From positions 2,041,501 through 2,105,500 of the forward strand of contig JBAJFG010000019.1 of assembly GCA_037903475.1 (NCBI GenBank): a DNA stretch of 64,000 nucleotides. Reading direction: 5' to 3'. The stretch comes from Ancylostoma caninum. Lineage: Eukaryota; Nematoda; Chromadorea; Rhabditida; Ancylostomatidae. The notes beneath the pieces were generated by a model. The model had not been told where the DNA came from, made no database searches, and saw only the letters and a program-made list of their open reading frames with translations. Below, one piece after another: positions 1-10,883 of the stretch (the first letter of the stretch is position 1; every line of letters begins with the position of its first letter). The translations under genes and the position numbers were made by a program.

Positions 1-1287
1 AGAAATTTCGTTATTTTTGTGGAGATGAAGTGCAGAGAAAATCAATTTATACAACGCCGAACATGGGAAAACTCTCAGGAAGCCACTCCAACAGAGGATA
101 ATATTTATTCATCAATTAAGGTGTTCCACCCCACTAGCATTAGGACATAGATTCACAGCTTTGTGTGGACATATATTTGCTACTTTTAGCTGCAGAACCG
201 CATTACGCCTGTTCTGAGATTCCTTTACGATTCCTTTAAAGTATCCAGATATGCCGAGACTGATCGCTGCAGAAGCTATTTTTTTTTGAATGGCCAGGCT
301 GAACAGTATCGTTTTGCTTGGAGTTCATGACTTCATTCGTTCTGAATTGGTTTTTTGCTATAGTGCACCTATGAATGTTTTCGAACAAACAAAAATGAAT
401 AAGGGAATAAATGAATTAATAAATAAATTAATAAATGGGAAAGCGAAGCGTTGCGCTAGTTCTTTGTGAAATAAGCTGAACCTAGCGGAACAATGTAACT
501 AAGTGAACGAGCGGCTAAGGGAGAGCAGTGAAAGAGCTCTAAGAAAGGCGTGTGGGGAGATGATAGGAGCCAGCAGTGGAATTTCCAATGCAACGTGATG
601 ATGGACAACCGGAAAACCTTGCTTTGTGAGGCGCACCCATTGGAATGCGATAATTGCAGAAGCACGCACAGCCTCATCTGAACAGACAGCGGTGACGATA
701 TTTACTATACATTTTGAACACCTCGAAATTAGGCTGTGCTCGAATACCATCCATCAACACTGACGGAAATCCACCATCATCCAGCACGCAGAGGTATTTT
801 TTGCTCCTTAGATGAGTTGTGTTGTAAGTGAATGAAAATACAAGAATTCATTGTCTGTTTAGGGGAATAATGAAGTCAAAGTTGTGTGTTCCATGATGAA
901 TCAGAAACCAGGTTTGTGAAGAATCGCAGGGGAGAGATGTTCTCTTCCGGCACTGCACTCTAGACGTACAGTCCTTGTCGAAAAGATAGACGGATTGCGC
1001 GTGTGGTTTCATATAGTCGCGGTCGCAGAATCGCGGTGGGACCTACTGGAGCCTCTCACTTGGAGCATGCACTCTCCGCAGCCATCGTTCAGGTCCCGCC
1101 GCGTTTCTGCAGTGACGGAATCCGTCTATCTTTTCGACAAGGACTGTACATTACGGTCCTCCTTCCGAGCCCAACATTTCGGCTGCAATATCTCTACAGA
1201 TTGGCGGTTCGTTACAGCCGTTCCATTTCTTTTCATTTTCTCTTCTTATTTCGTCATAATGTAGCAACCGTTCACACGGTCTATCTC
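1..1287. other. No gene recognised
   Basis: I see no protein domain, RNA gene or clear repeat here. Open stretches on either strand are under 120 codons and show no family resemblance. The sequence is ordinary AT-moderate intergenic-looking DNA. Confidence 0.5.
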
Positions 1288-1606
1288 ACAAGGGAAGTGC
1301 AAGAGGCTAACCCCGGGGATCCCAGCGAGCCACCCATTTTCAGAAGCCTTGTCTAAGGTGATTATAATCCATACATATTATTTTTGCCCAATGGTCAGGA
1401 TGCGCCCAAGAGAGCGCGTCCAAGATTTTTCTTCTTCGCTGCCATAGGGGTCCATTTTACATGCGATTTATGCAACGTTGACGGCTCAAATTTACTGAGA
1501 TTACTGTAATTAGCTGTCTCATGGAGTGTAGTGTTTGGAGACACAATTGTGAACGACCCTTCTCCGCTGGGTATGAGATCATAAGCAATTGCCATAGGCA
1601 TAACAG

Positions 1607-1683
1607 CCGTGGCGGAGTAGACGAGTGGGTAGCGTGTCGGATTGTCGGCCAGAGGGTCGAGGGTCTGGATCCCGTCCGCGGAA
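1607..1683 (+). pseudogene. tRNA-like sequence, probably SINE-derived
   Basis: A box-A-like stretch (1610-1633) is followed by a box-B-like GGTCTGGATCC (1662-1672), which matches 8 of 11 positions of the GGTTCGANTCC consensus. The anticodon arm does not fold properly, so a functional tRNA is unlikely. A tRNA-derived SINE or tRNA pseudogene fits best. A second tRNA-like relic lies at 59948-60026. Confidence 0.4.
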
Positions 1684-2036
1684 TCCATTTTGCATTTTTG
1701 AATTTGAGGCTTTTAAACTTGTTTAGAGTATTTCTAATGACTAAAACACATCAGATATGTGCGCCATTACAAGAATTACTGCACGAACTTCGTCCTATTC
1801 GTTACTCACTCGGCCACCTCATCGTGGCTGCCATGATTGGAGCAAGGACTCATGGTCGCGTAACCAGGCGGAACCAGGTTATTCAAAAATGCGTCTGCAA
1901 ACGTTCGATGATTCATGGGACAGCTAATCACGCCAACCACTGCTGGATTGCGTGGCCAAAGTTCCATGAATCCAAGCCAGGACTCCCTTGACAGCGCACT
2001 AGAAAATTGGTATTATTCAACCATCATGAACCCAAA

Positions 2037-2288
2037 CTCTTCAAAAAAATTTTTGACTGAAACTTTGCATATGGGGGTTGAGATGCTGAATACGAATATC
2101 ATATCCATTTTGTACAGTAAGGCTATTTTTGTAGGGTTACGGTAGGCGCGCGGTAGTATGAGGTGGTGCACTTGTCATAACCCTACAAAAATAGCGTTAC
2201 GGTACAAAATGGATATGATATTCGTATTCAGCACCTCAAATAACCCCCGTATGCAAAGTTTCAGTCCAGAAGACTTTTTCAAAGATCT
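2037..2288. repeat. Foldback (hairpin) element
   Basis: Left arm 2055-2140 and right arm 2178-2265 are imperfect reverse complements over about 86 bp with a 37-base loop, and weaker similarity continues outward. A diverged relative of the right arm occurs at about 22430-22530, where the GTTCAGCACCTCAAATAA core is shared. This is typical of a small nematode foldback or MITE. Confidence 0.75.
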
Positions 2289-3535
2289 AGGGCGTGTGGG
2301 AGATGAATGATGCCGGAAAGTCTTTGGCGCGCTCTCCTGCGCGCATCAGGACAATTGAAATGATGTACATACATTATCATAGCCTTAGACAATGTTACCA
2401 AAAATGGGTGTTTCGTTTCGATCCCCGGGGTTAGCCTCTTGCACTTCCCTTGTCAGAATGACAGTTCATCTTCCATGAATGGTGTATTTTGAACAAAATT
2501 CGTTGACACTAATACTCTACAGTCAGACGATCACAAGTTAAAGCCGTTGAAGTTACTACGAATAACCAACTTTCTCATTATGCATGAAACCATAAATCAT
2601 GTGTTTTGTGTTTTTTATGTTAGCCTTCACCAATTTGAAAGGTTTTTTTTCCTTTCCTTCCCTGCCGAGCAATAATGCTAGTGGAAACACTCTGTTCATA
2701 CTTAAAGTTACTCGGCATCCAGACTACTGAGTGAAGCATGTTATCTTTGACTTGAGTCAATCTTGGTTTTTTTCATGGGTCTGCGGACTATTTGCTCAAC
2801 CTTAGTAATTGTTTTATGTGGATTCTGTTAGATCAGGAAGTGCACCAGAGTGGACTTTGTCCGCAACTGCGACCGCAGTGGTTTCGGCCGGCCGATAGGT
2901 TTTTTCCGTAATTTTTGATATGCATATGGTGTGATTCCTTCCATCTTGATGTTCCGCTACAGTTTCCGATGGAACCAGCCTTCCGGCCTGCCGATACCAC
3001 TGCGGTCGTAGTTGCGCACATAGTCTACCCTGGTCACGCCCCAGCACAGTTCTTTCGGATTGAATAAGTTAAATGATCGATTCATTGAGCGTGGAGATGC
3101 TGCTCTTGCTTTGAGGGGCGCAGTAGGGGCGACTGAGGTCGAAAAACAAACAACATCTTGCAAGAAGGCTTCTAGTACTTTGAGCGGCCAGGCGACTGTA
3201 CGGTGCAAGTATTTCGATTGGAGCACATATTCTTCAGACACCGTGGGATTCTAAGGATTCCTGTGCAGTCTAAACGCAACCAATTGCTTTGATATCTTCA
3301 CTGACATGAGAACCTAGGGAGTACCGCAACTGTTCCAACGGATGACCAAAGCTTATGTAACGCACGAAAGATATACGCGAAAAACGCTTTTTCCGGAAAT
3401 TACAAGGAACTGCTGTGAAGTCCAGACTCTAAGATTGGCCTTGAAGGTTGGAGTTTTGGGAGATCTAGGAGGGCACTACAGCTGTATGTTCAGTATTGCC
3501 AGAACCGATGTACGGCACAATGAATTTATGCGGAC
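2289..3535. other. No gene recognised
   Basis: Apart from the hairpin at 2863-3015 I see nothing assignable. Short open stretches near 2814-3254 overlap that hairpin and have no domain signature. Confidence 0.45.
2863..3015. repeat. Short inverted repeat, about 31-bp arms
   Basis: Arm 2863-2893 and arm 2985-3015 are reverse complements with about three mismatches (core GCAACTNCGACCGCAGTGG). They are separated by about 90 bases. Probably a small MITE. Confidence 0.6.
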
Positions 3536-4020
3536 GAGACCTCAGGTCGCCCTCCAGTTCCACCAGGTCGACCTAAGCCACTTAATGAGCACACACTTTT
3601 TTAGTTTACATAATTTTTGGACTTGCTCACCACACACTTTTTCTGTGGGGTCCGCTTCATCCTTCAAGCACCTGATGGATGCGATCCATGAAGTGTGGAA
3701 TTCCTAGGAGTTCTTGGAGTGTTGCTAACTAGCGATTATCCTACATAAGGAGCATACATTTTTTAAAATTTACATAGGTTTTGGTCATTTTTAGCAAACA
3801 CGTGTGGTACCCCCTAAGTTCATTTGTTACTGAAGATTGCTAATCATCCCGTTGCGTTTGCGCTGCGTAGGAATCCTTGGAATCCTACGGAGTCCAAGCC
3901 CGTAGAACATGTTCTCCAATCGAACGACGCAGCGGACTAGTTTCAACGCGTTTTGCCTTGTAATAAGAATCACCCGTTCATCCTCACATGTTCCAATGAC
4001 CTTTTCAAGGGCAATTTATA
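3536..4020. repeat. Interspersed repeat, copy related to 18838-19290
   Basis: From the AGGTCGACCTAAG block (about 3566) through GAATTCCTAGGAGTT (3699) to the CGCGTTTTGCC block (about 3950), the sequence tracks the right arm of the foldback at 18450-19290, with perhaps 80 percent identity judged by eye. The left arm is missing here, so this is a half-element or a solo arm. Confidence 0.7.
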
Positions 4021-4828
4021 GGGAATTTATAGTAGATGCGTGCTTCAGACGCACGCATCCATTTGCGAAGAATTTCTCATGAATACCGGTCAACGCGGCA
4101 TGTACCTCCTCACTGGAAAGAACGTATCCCCCGCGAGTCCATGAACGCGTTCCCCTGAGCTGCATCAGCGGTGCGACTGGCCCTATCCTTCATCATATAA
4201 AGGCCACAGATGCAGTTGTTTTTGTTGGCATTCCTCTTGAGCACACTTTCAATGTGAAAAACACTCCGCTACTAAACTAGTATGCAGAGTCTTAATTTAT
4301 TCGCACGAATTTTTAGCTGCAAAAACATTGTTTTTAAAGCTTGTTCTGACCTGTTATGCAAATCTGCTTCTTCTTACTTCAGCTGTTGCTTTTGCTATGA
4401 TCGTAGATCTTTCGACTACTCCACACTCAGGTTTTTGCATTCATGTCTTGCTCATGACCGTCATGACTAGTAATAAATGGCTTTGTCTGTCACGTGTCTG
4501 CCTCTATTGAAGCAAGCATGAATTCCATGTAAACATTGCAGTTATGTATCAATATGCATGAAGCTTAACATGATATAAACATAAGACACATGATAAAGCT
4601 GTCGAAGTTACTACGACCAGCCAACTTTTTCAATATGCATGAAGCCATACTCACTGCGATCCAACCAGAGCATCGTGCATAAAAGACGTTTTTCTGCTGA
4701 GTCGTGCTTACCGGGAAACTAGTTTGTGTTGGCTCGTGGAGTCTTCTGGTTTCCACGCTGTGGATGGTGAACGGCTTAGCAGTGCTTCTACTGAAGCGAG
4801 CATAAATTTGACGTAAATTGTGTAGTTA
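4021..4828. other. No gene recognised
   Basis: AT-rich sequence without a domain. A short stretch (about 4597-4660, GAAGTTACTACGA...) recurs at about 2546-2600, so some of this is old repeat. Confidence 0.4.
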
Positions 4829-5073
4829 CAGTGGACGTCAATAGCGGTGGCCCATCCGCCTCGTGAAGTATGCCGCGCAACTGCTCCGCGTGCGTCATAA
4901 ACGATGTTTTCTGCTGCTTTTATGCGATATCCAGCAGCTCCCTATCCGATTCCAAGTATTTCCGACCAAATCGGAAACAAATCAACTAGAAATAGCATTC
5001 CGGCAGCAGACGACACCAACCCGGCGCTACGTCCTCCTTAAGGCGGATGGGCCACTGCAATTGACGTCCACTG
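4829..5073. mobile_element. TA-flanked MITE, family 1, copy 1
   Basis: A 245-bp element starting CAGTGGACGTCAAT and ending with its reverse complement. The TIRs are about 34 bp and near-perfect, and TA dinucleotides flank both ends (4827-4828, 5074-5075). This is the signature of a Tc1/mariner-mobilised MITE. The second copy, in the opposite orientation, is at 62419-62688. No coding capacity. Confidence 0.85.
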
Positions 5074-5348
5074 TATGCAGTATCATGAAATCATCGTCAT
5101 AATGAGAGTCGATAAGATGGAAGCGACTCAACGCAATGCAAAGTGGCAAGCGACACTCATCTCTTTCATAGCCTCCAGCATTTCTATCACAGCCTGCACA
5201 CAACTGTCGGAAGCCAAGGTTTTAGAGTAATTTCTCTTACTTCTGAAGTATAACCTGAGAGTGCAAACTGAGGGAAGTTCTTTCACGCGCAATTATGTCA
5301 CATAAACTCAGGTCCCTATACGTGTTTGGAGATAAATAAGCATTTATA

Positions 5349-6231
5349 CAGGGTTCTTATAAGTTCTTGCGCACCATATTTAGTACCACCACAGCAGTGG
5401 AATTCAACGTAATGGCATGACCCCTATGGCCACACTAAGCCAACTCAATGACAACTTAAATAACCTATAAGGTTGGGAATTTGTCGACGTTTGTTTTTGT
5501 AACAGCTCAAAGGAGAGTGGGAGACGCCCCCAAAACGGCACGGAGCAATGATGTCATCTTAGAACTGGAGGCACTTTCAGGACAGAGCTGTTCTATTCAA
5601 ATCAGAAAAACGGAGTACATGTAGAAAGCATTGGAAAATTCTGGGGTGAGAACGGAATTCCGTTGCCTCTCTTCCTTCTAGAATTTCAACACGTTTCTGA
5701 AAAGATGCCTGGTCAGAGCAAATTTTCTTAGGTTTTTGTGGTTCACAACATGAGCGTCACGCTCAGTCTTATTTGAACAGCATTTTAGGTGAGAAGAGAC
5801 CTTGCAGCAACAAAATCAGACCGCATTGCCCCAGCGTGGCGTTTCAGTAAGGCTCAAAATCTGTTCATGGAGCAAGTGCGTCTACTGAAGTGGTGCGGAA
5901 AGGAAATCCTGTGCAAACTCGACTGATGCATGCTAATATTGTTGAAGAGCAAATGAAGAGCTACATTATACAAAACTTTGAGCTCGTACCATAAAACTGA
6001 GGAGAAGCTTTGGGAGAATCCAGATAAGAAACACCACCGCGCCGCGATGGGTGCCTCTCCCACTAGAATTTGAGCTGCTACAAAACAAATGCTGACAAAT
6101 TCCCGATCTTATAGGTCATTTAAGTTGCTATTGGCTTGGCTCAGTGCGGCCATAGAGGTCATGCTATTACGTTGAATTCCGCTGCTGTGGTGGTACTAGA
6201 TATGGTATGCAAGAACTTATGGCGCACCCTG
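5349..6231. mobile_element. TA-flanked element with long inverted arms
   Basis: Termini CAGGGT...ACCCTG are flanked by TA on both sides (5347-5348, 6232-6233). The outer roughly 190 bases on each side are imperfect reverse complements, sharing for example ATAAGTTCTTGC, ACCACCACAGCAG and GACCTCTATGG-like blocks. The 883-bp body shows no recognisable transposase. Probably a non-autonomous Tc1/mariner-type element. Confidence 0.75.
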
Positions 6232-6317
6232 TACATGTACAGTGAGGTTGTTAAGTATGGATCGCGTTTTTTGAAGGTTAAAAAGGGAACAGGAAAGCAG
6301 CCATCAACTAAACTTCC

Positions 6318-6945
6318 TTGCATGAGCGTGGTAGCTCCTCAAAGTTAGCTCTGGAGTGTCTTTCAAGCTTTGACGACAAAAGGTGGTTAAAATGGAATGG
6401 TCTAACCCAAGCTTCCGTATTTCATTTGGAAGAACGCAAGAAACGTTTCTTAACCTTCATCGTGAATTCGAGAAAGGTTGTACTTCTGGTAGTGCCATAG
6501 TCGCTAATGCGTGGAACTCGAAGCCCTCACAAAAACTATCTACCCTGATGTCAATGATGAGGAACTTTCCATGATGCGAGCAGGAGAGCTTATGACCCAG
6601 TTAACAGACTGGAACAAATACATCCACCTTTTCGCAGTCATGAAAGGGGCCAGACCTGGGTGAAGCTTATGAGAAGCATAAAGGCATGGGCCAATGCACT
6701 GAAAGAAGCCGGCAAGTCGCCAATGTAGTTAGAAGTAGCACAACCCAAAAACTTCGCACGCATCTCGTTACAGAGAGAAAGCAGAACTCTCGAAATCGGG
6801 GAAGTAAGGGTTTTGCAAAGCAAGGCTCAAGATCCAGCCTAGAACTGCCGGCAACACAGATCTCGACAACGACCAACCCAGAAAAGTGTTCTGTTTTCGC
6901 TGTGAAGAGAAAAGGGCAATGGAGAGGGAGTAGGACATTAGGATG
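6318..6945 (+). pseudogene. Ty3/Gypsy gag/nucleocapsid remnant (element 1)
   Basis: Broken reading frames on the plus strand end in a relic zinc knuckle around 6889-6920 (FCFRCEEK; the first CX2C pair is present, the following His and last Cys are lost). The block sits directly upstream of Gypsy pol, where gag belongs. Gag is poorly conserved, so the call depends on the knuckle and on position. Confidence 0.5.
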
Positions 6946-7111
6946 ATAGTTGGCTAGTTGAACAGTCATCTGCTTCCCACGCAAACATGCTCGAGCGAAC
7001 GAACAGCAATTCTACTCGGCGCAAGGAGCTTCTGTGGAAAGCATTCCTCAGTAATAAGACTACAACAGAATATGATGAACCACTAAAGGGGTGGTAGACC
7101 GTTTTGATTAC

Positions 7112-8136
7112 CTGTTTGCAGTATTTGACAATTGACCCAAACCTCTCGCGTGGAGCATGACATCGAAATTGGATCTGATCAACCAATCCGCCATAAGGCT
7201 CGCCCGAATTGAATTGCGCAAAATCCTAGATGATCTCGTAAAAAAGATATCATCGACCCAAGCCAATCCAACTGGTCATCACCAATCGTGTTAATACGAA
7301 AAAAAAAACATGGAACTCTACGATTATGCGTAGATTACTGTAAACTGAATAAAGTGTCGCACATTGACGGCTATCCTCTGCCACGGTCGAAACAATTCTA
7401 CAAAATCTTAGTGACAAGCGATACTTCTCGACCTTAGATCTTGCATCGGGGAGCGCTTTCGTCACAACAGGAAGCCTCTTTCAATTCGAATCACTTCCTT
7501 TTGGACTCGCGTTCTCCCCAGCCGTATTTCAGGGGCTAATGCACTCAGTCCTAGGGCCTCTTCTGAATTATGAAGTCTTCTGCTATTTAAACGACATAAT
7601 GGTCGCAACAAGTACCCTCGAAAAAAACTTACAGATGCTTGAAAAGGTTTTCTCAGCTTCAGGTAAAGCCCGACTGTAGCCGAACCCTCGGAAATGCGTC
7701 CTGGTGGAAACGAAGGTGCAATTTCTGGGACACGTGATTGACCAGAAAAGCCCATGGACCCACGCAAGGTTGCTGCCTACACAGACTATCCTGAACCCAC
7801 CATCAAGATCAGCCATGCGCACCTTCTTGGGAATGTGCTCGTAATATCGCAAATTCATCATAGGATTTTTAAAAACTGCAGGACTCTTACACGGAATCAC
7901 CTCCAAAAAATGCTCATATCAGTGGACGACGAAAGGAAAAGGCTTCTCCAAAAGGCTCAAAATAGCGGGTTTTGCCATGATCGAATGCTATTTCGCAATC
8001 CTGGAAAACCATCACATTAGGAGAGTAGTGCCTCACAGTCATAGGAAAAGCCTCTTCTTAGATGTTCATGCCGGACTGTTCGCTGGTCGCTTTGCTCCCA
8101 AAAAAGATCCTTCGCTCCCTCTCGCAACGCATATTG
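7112..8136 (+). pseudogene. Ty3/Gypsy reverse transcriptase and integrase N-terminal remnant (element 1)
   Basis: The plus strand reads a pre-RT segment with ELRKILDDLVKK-like and NWSSPIVLIRKK blocks (about 7200-7300), then LRLCVDYCKLNK (7317-7352), FSTLDLASG, LPFGLAFSPAVFQG (about 7493-7535) and the polymerase box CYLNDIMV near 7583. The second motif normally reads YLDD; the first Asp is Asn here. A LLGMCSYY-like block and the HAGLFAGRF block of the integrase zinc domain follow (8060-8100). Stops and frameshifts occur throughout. RNase H is largely missing. The frame is then broken by the foldback at 8137-8851. Confidence 0.85.
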
Positions 8137-8851
8137 AAGGCAGCAGGAGCTGAAATTCTCGACTCTGAGGTGAGCTGCGGGTGGTGAAGTACTGACTCGG
8201 CACATCATAAATGTGAAACGAACACAGACAATGGCTTACCTGCAGAGAAAATGGAACATTCGTCGCGAACACGCCTGGCCGTGCTCGTGCGCGGACCAGT
8301 TTTCCCCGGCGCGAAAGCCATTGCGGCGCGTGGTTTTGGCCGAGTCCCGCCATGAAACCCTGTGAATTGAATGCAGTTGGCGGTATTTATGGTTGATGCG
8401 CGTCAAATTTGACGCGGCGATACACAATGCAGAACGAAGAGGAGAAGAGAATTCTTGGCAGGGAGCGGATGTTCCTGGTTTTGCCGTCGCGACGTCCGCG
8501 AGAACAAACTGCGTTCTGATCTTCGCCGCACCGAGATATCGCAAAAACTTCGTGAAATTTCAGGCCGACGCGTCAAATTTGACGCGCATCAACCATAAAT
8601 AGCGCTCTTCGTTTTCCCTTTGCGCCAAACCACGCACCGTAATGGCTTTTGCGCCGGGGAAAACTCGTCCGCGCGCGAACACGGCCAGGCGTGTTCGCGA
8701 CGAATGTTCCATTTTCTTTGCAGGTAAGCCATCATTGTTTGTCTCTTTCTGTGTAGGTAAGCCATCATCGTTTCACATTTATGATGTGCCGAGTCTGTAC
8801 TTCACCACCCGCAGCTCAGCTCAGAGTCGAGAATTTCAGCTCCTGCTGCCT
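8137..8851. mobile_element. TTAA-flanked long-TIR foldback, copy 1, inserted in Gypsy integrase
   Basis: A 715-bp element beginning AGGCAGCAGGAGCTGAAATT and ending in its reverse complement, with arms of about 270 bp. The flanks are TTGA (8133-8136) and TTAA (8852-8855), which suggests a TTAA target duplication with one mutated base. Removing the element plus one flank joins the two parts of the integrase zinc domain in one frame. The central part contains a further inverted pair (GCGTCAAATTTGACGC motifs at about 8399 and 8570). Copy 2 is at 61895-62340. TTAA targets are typical of piggyBac-type transposition, but no transposase is present. Confidence 0.8.
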
Positions 8852-8855
8852 TTAA

Positions 8856-9190
8856 GCGAAACAGTGCGTATCGATGTGACCAAATGGTGTAAAGGATGCA
8901 AGCCTGTATTTCGCACAACAACAAGAGAACTATCACGTCACCACTCAAACCAATAACCACTTCGAAACCATTTGAGATAATAGGGATCGATATCCTTGAC
9001 ATGAAATGGGACCTACCGCAGAACGGAGCAGATACACCCTCAGCGTAGTGGACCATTTCACAAAGTACATACACAAAGTGCATACCCTATCTCGACAAAG
9101 GCAGCGAAAACTTTATCCCGTCTTTCACTTGAGAGATGGATTTCGGACGGATGTCGTCTCCCGAAATGCATTCTGTCGGATCAGGAGAAA
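8856..9190 (+). pseudogene. Ty3/Gypsy integrase core remnant (element 1)
   Basis: The plus strand continues the zinc domain (TKWCKGCKPVF, 8878-8910), then a core start (FEIIGIDILDM, about 8967-9004) and SAVDHFTKY-like residues (about 9045-9065). Frameshifts are present. The reading is lost near 9190, and its continuation (EFENKIM...) appears about 4.2 kb downstream at 13376. Confidence 0.8.
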
Positions 9191-10883
9191 GAGGTTATTT
9201 TATTTTATTTATTTATTACATGGGGAACAATTAACGTGTATGACATACCATAGTAGCAACTGTAGTACGTGAACGAAGCAGTGTATTCTACTGAAAAGTA
9301 TCGGAAACATTTGATGACCTGATAAATCGTTCTGCCAATATTCTGAATTGTTTCACTTTAATAGGGGTGCGACAATTTTTGCTGAGATTTAAATACTGCT
9401 TTCCTGCACAATTAACAAGAGAAGTGTTTCCTTGTGGATGTAACTGTTTTATGGAGTGAAATTTCATTTGAGTCACCCCCAGTAGTGGAAGTGATGAATT
9501 CAAAGAAACTCGTAATGTTGACATTGGTGATGCCAGTTAGTATCAGTTTGTTGCAAAAATAATTGCCGTTTTGGGGCTTCTGTCCAAGCAAAGCAAAAGT
9601 GTAGAGATTTTCCTCCTCTTTCAAATGCTGCTTGAACATTCTGGCTAGCTCCTTCTTGAGGATTTTTTTGAAGTCTCCAACAAATAATGAGCCGAAGCGA
9701 TTTTCGGGTGATTATGTTTGATGACTTCAAACTCGATCACTCATTGTCGGAGGTATGCGGTAATCTTGCGCTTGTTTTCGCTTGGAATCGCCTTCCAAAC
9801 GGACAGTGAACTTGGGGTTCGCAAAGTTCTCTTCTTACAATTTTAAATTCCAATGCAACCATGGTCGTGGTCTTGGGATGTCGCTAGACGACAAGGCTTT
9901 CAGGACAGCCGTGTAACCTAATCCGGATCTTACCATCTGGATGATGAGAGCAGGGGTGGAAGCTCACTACACTACAGTTTCAATATATCTGACTTCAATC
10001 AACAGGGTAAGAAAAGTGCGGACGTGACAACAGACGATCTGAGTGATGACAAACGTCTTACCTGGCGTGACATCTTTTCTAACCTAATTTCTTCGTCCCA
10101 AAACGACCGTGTAATTACTGTGCATGAAGCTCAGTTTCTGTACGATAAAAAGAAATGCGAATGGGTATGGGTGGAAACGATTTCCCACTTCTGAAATTTC
10201 CCAAGCCAGATCTTCTCTCCAGGGAGGTTGTGTTAGGAGTTTGGTGGTGCTGTAAAGGTGTGATTGACTGCACACTTCCACAGCCTAGTCACTCATTGGA
10301 AGCAGAGTCCCAGCATTGTAATTTCGAGTTGAGATCCGCAAATCTGCTATAGATGTGGTCGGCAGTGGTGAACAAATGCTGGTTTTCCCCTGCTCCAAGG
10401 TAGCGTTAAACCACACATTGCAAAACTCACCCGGCAAAAACTGATGCAGTGAAGCATTGAAGTTCTCACTCAATGCTCTTATTCCTCAGACCATTATCCT
10501 ACTGTACCGTGCTCCAGACAGAATTCTGCGACAGCAGCAGATTGCTGATTTAGAGCATGCTGAAATCGCCTTTCAAAAGTTTGCGAATTCTTGTGATCTC
10601 ATTTTATGCCGTAGAGGAGTGAAATCCTCATTATATTGTCGGGAAGGATCTACCAACTTGAATGGTTTCTAAACCTATGAAAAAGGTGGTTTTTGAGCCG
10701 AGTTACAACACTTTGAACTGAGGGGTCCATTTCGGCAATTAATTTCGCAACAACCTAATATTTTGCGAATCATGACTAGATCATTGATTTTCTCCGTTCC
10801 AGAAGTGAGCTAAGATTTAGATGATTAATACGGGCAGAACTACTGGGGATGTTTTCGTAGTTGAATCCATTCATTCCTAGATA
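9191..10883. other. Unassigned sequence inside the split Gypsy integrase
   Basis: No domain or tandem structure is visible apart from T-rich runs near 9195-9220. It lies between the two halves of the Gypsy integrase, so it came in by one or more insertions, but I cannot identify the elements. Confidence 0.4.

Larger units (their letters stand above)
1288..2453. repeat. 1.17 kb segment bounded by a perfect 34-bp inverted repeat
   Basis: Positions 1288-1321 and 2420-2453 are perfect reverse complements over 34 bp. The inside end of each arm carries CCCCGGGGATC and the outside end ACAAGGGAAG. The segment contains a tRNA-like sequence (1607-1683) and a foldback (2037-2288). No target duplication is obvious, so this could be a TIR element or two inverted copies of a shorter repeat. 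Confidence 0.6.

Noticed and set aside
1607..1683. Functional tRNA gene
   Set aside because: The anticodon and acceptor stems do not pair; only the A and B boxes are recognisable, so I call it a SINE or tRNA relic.
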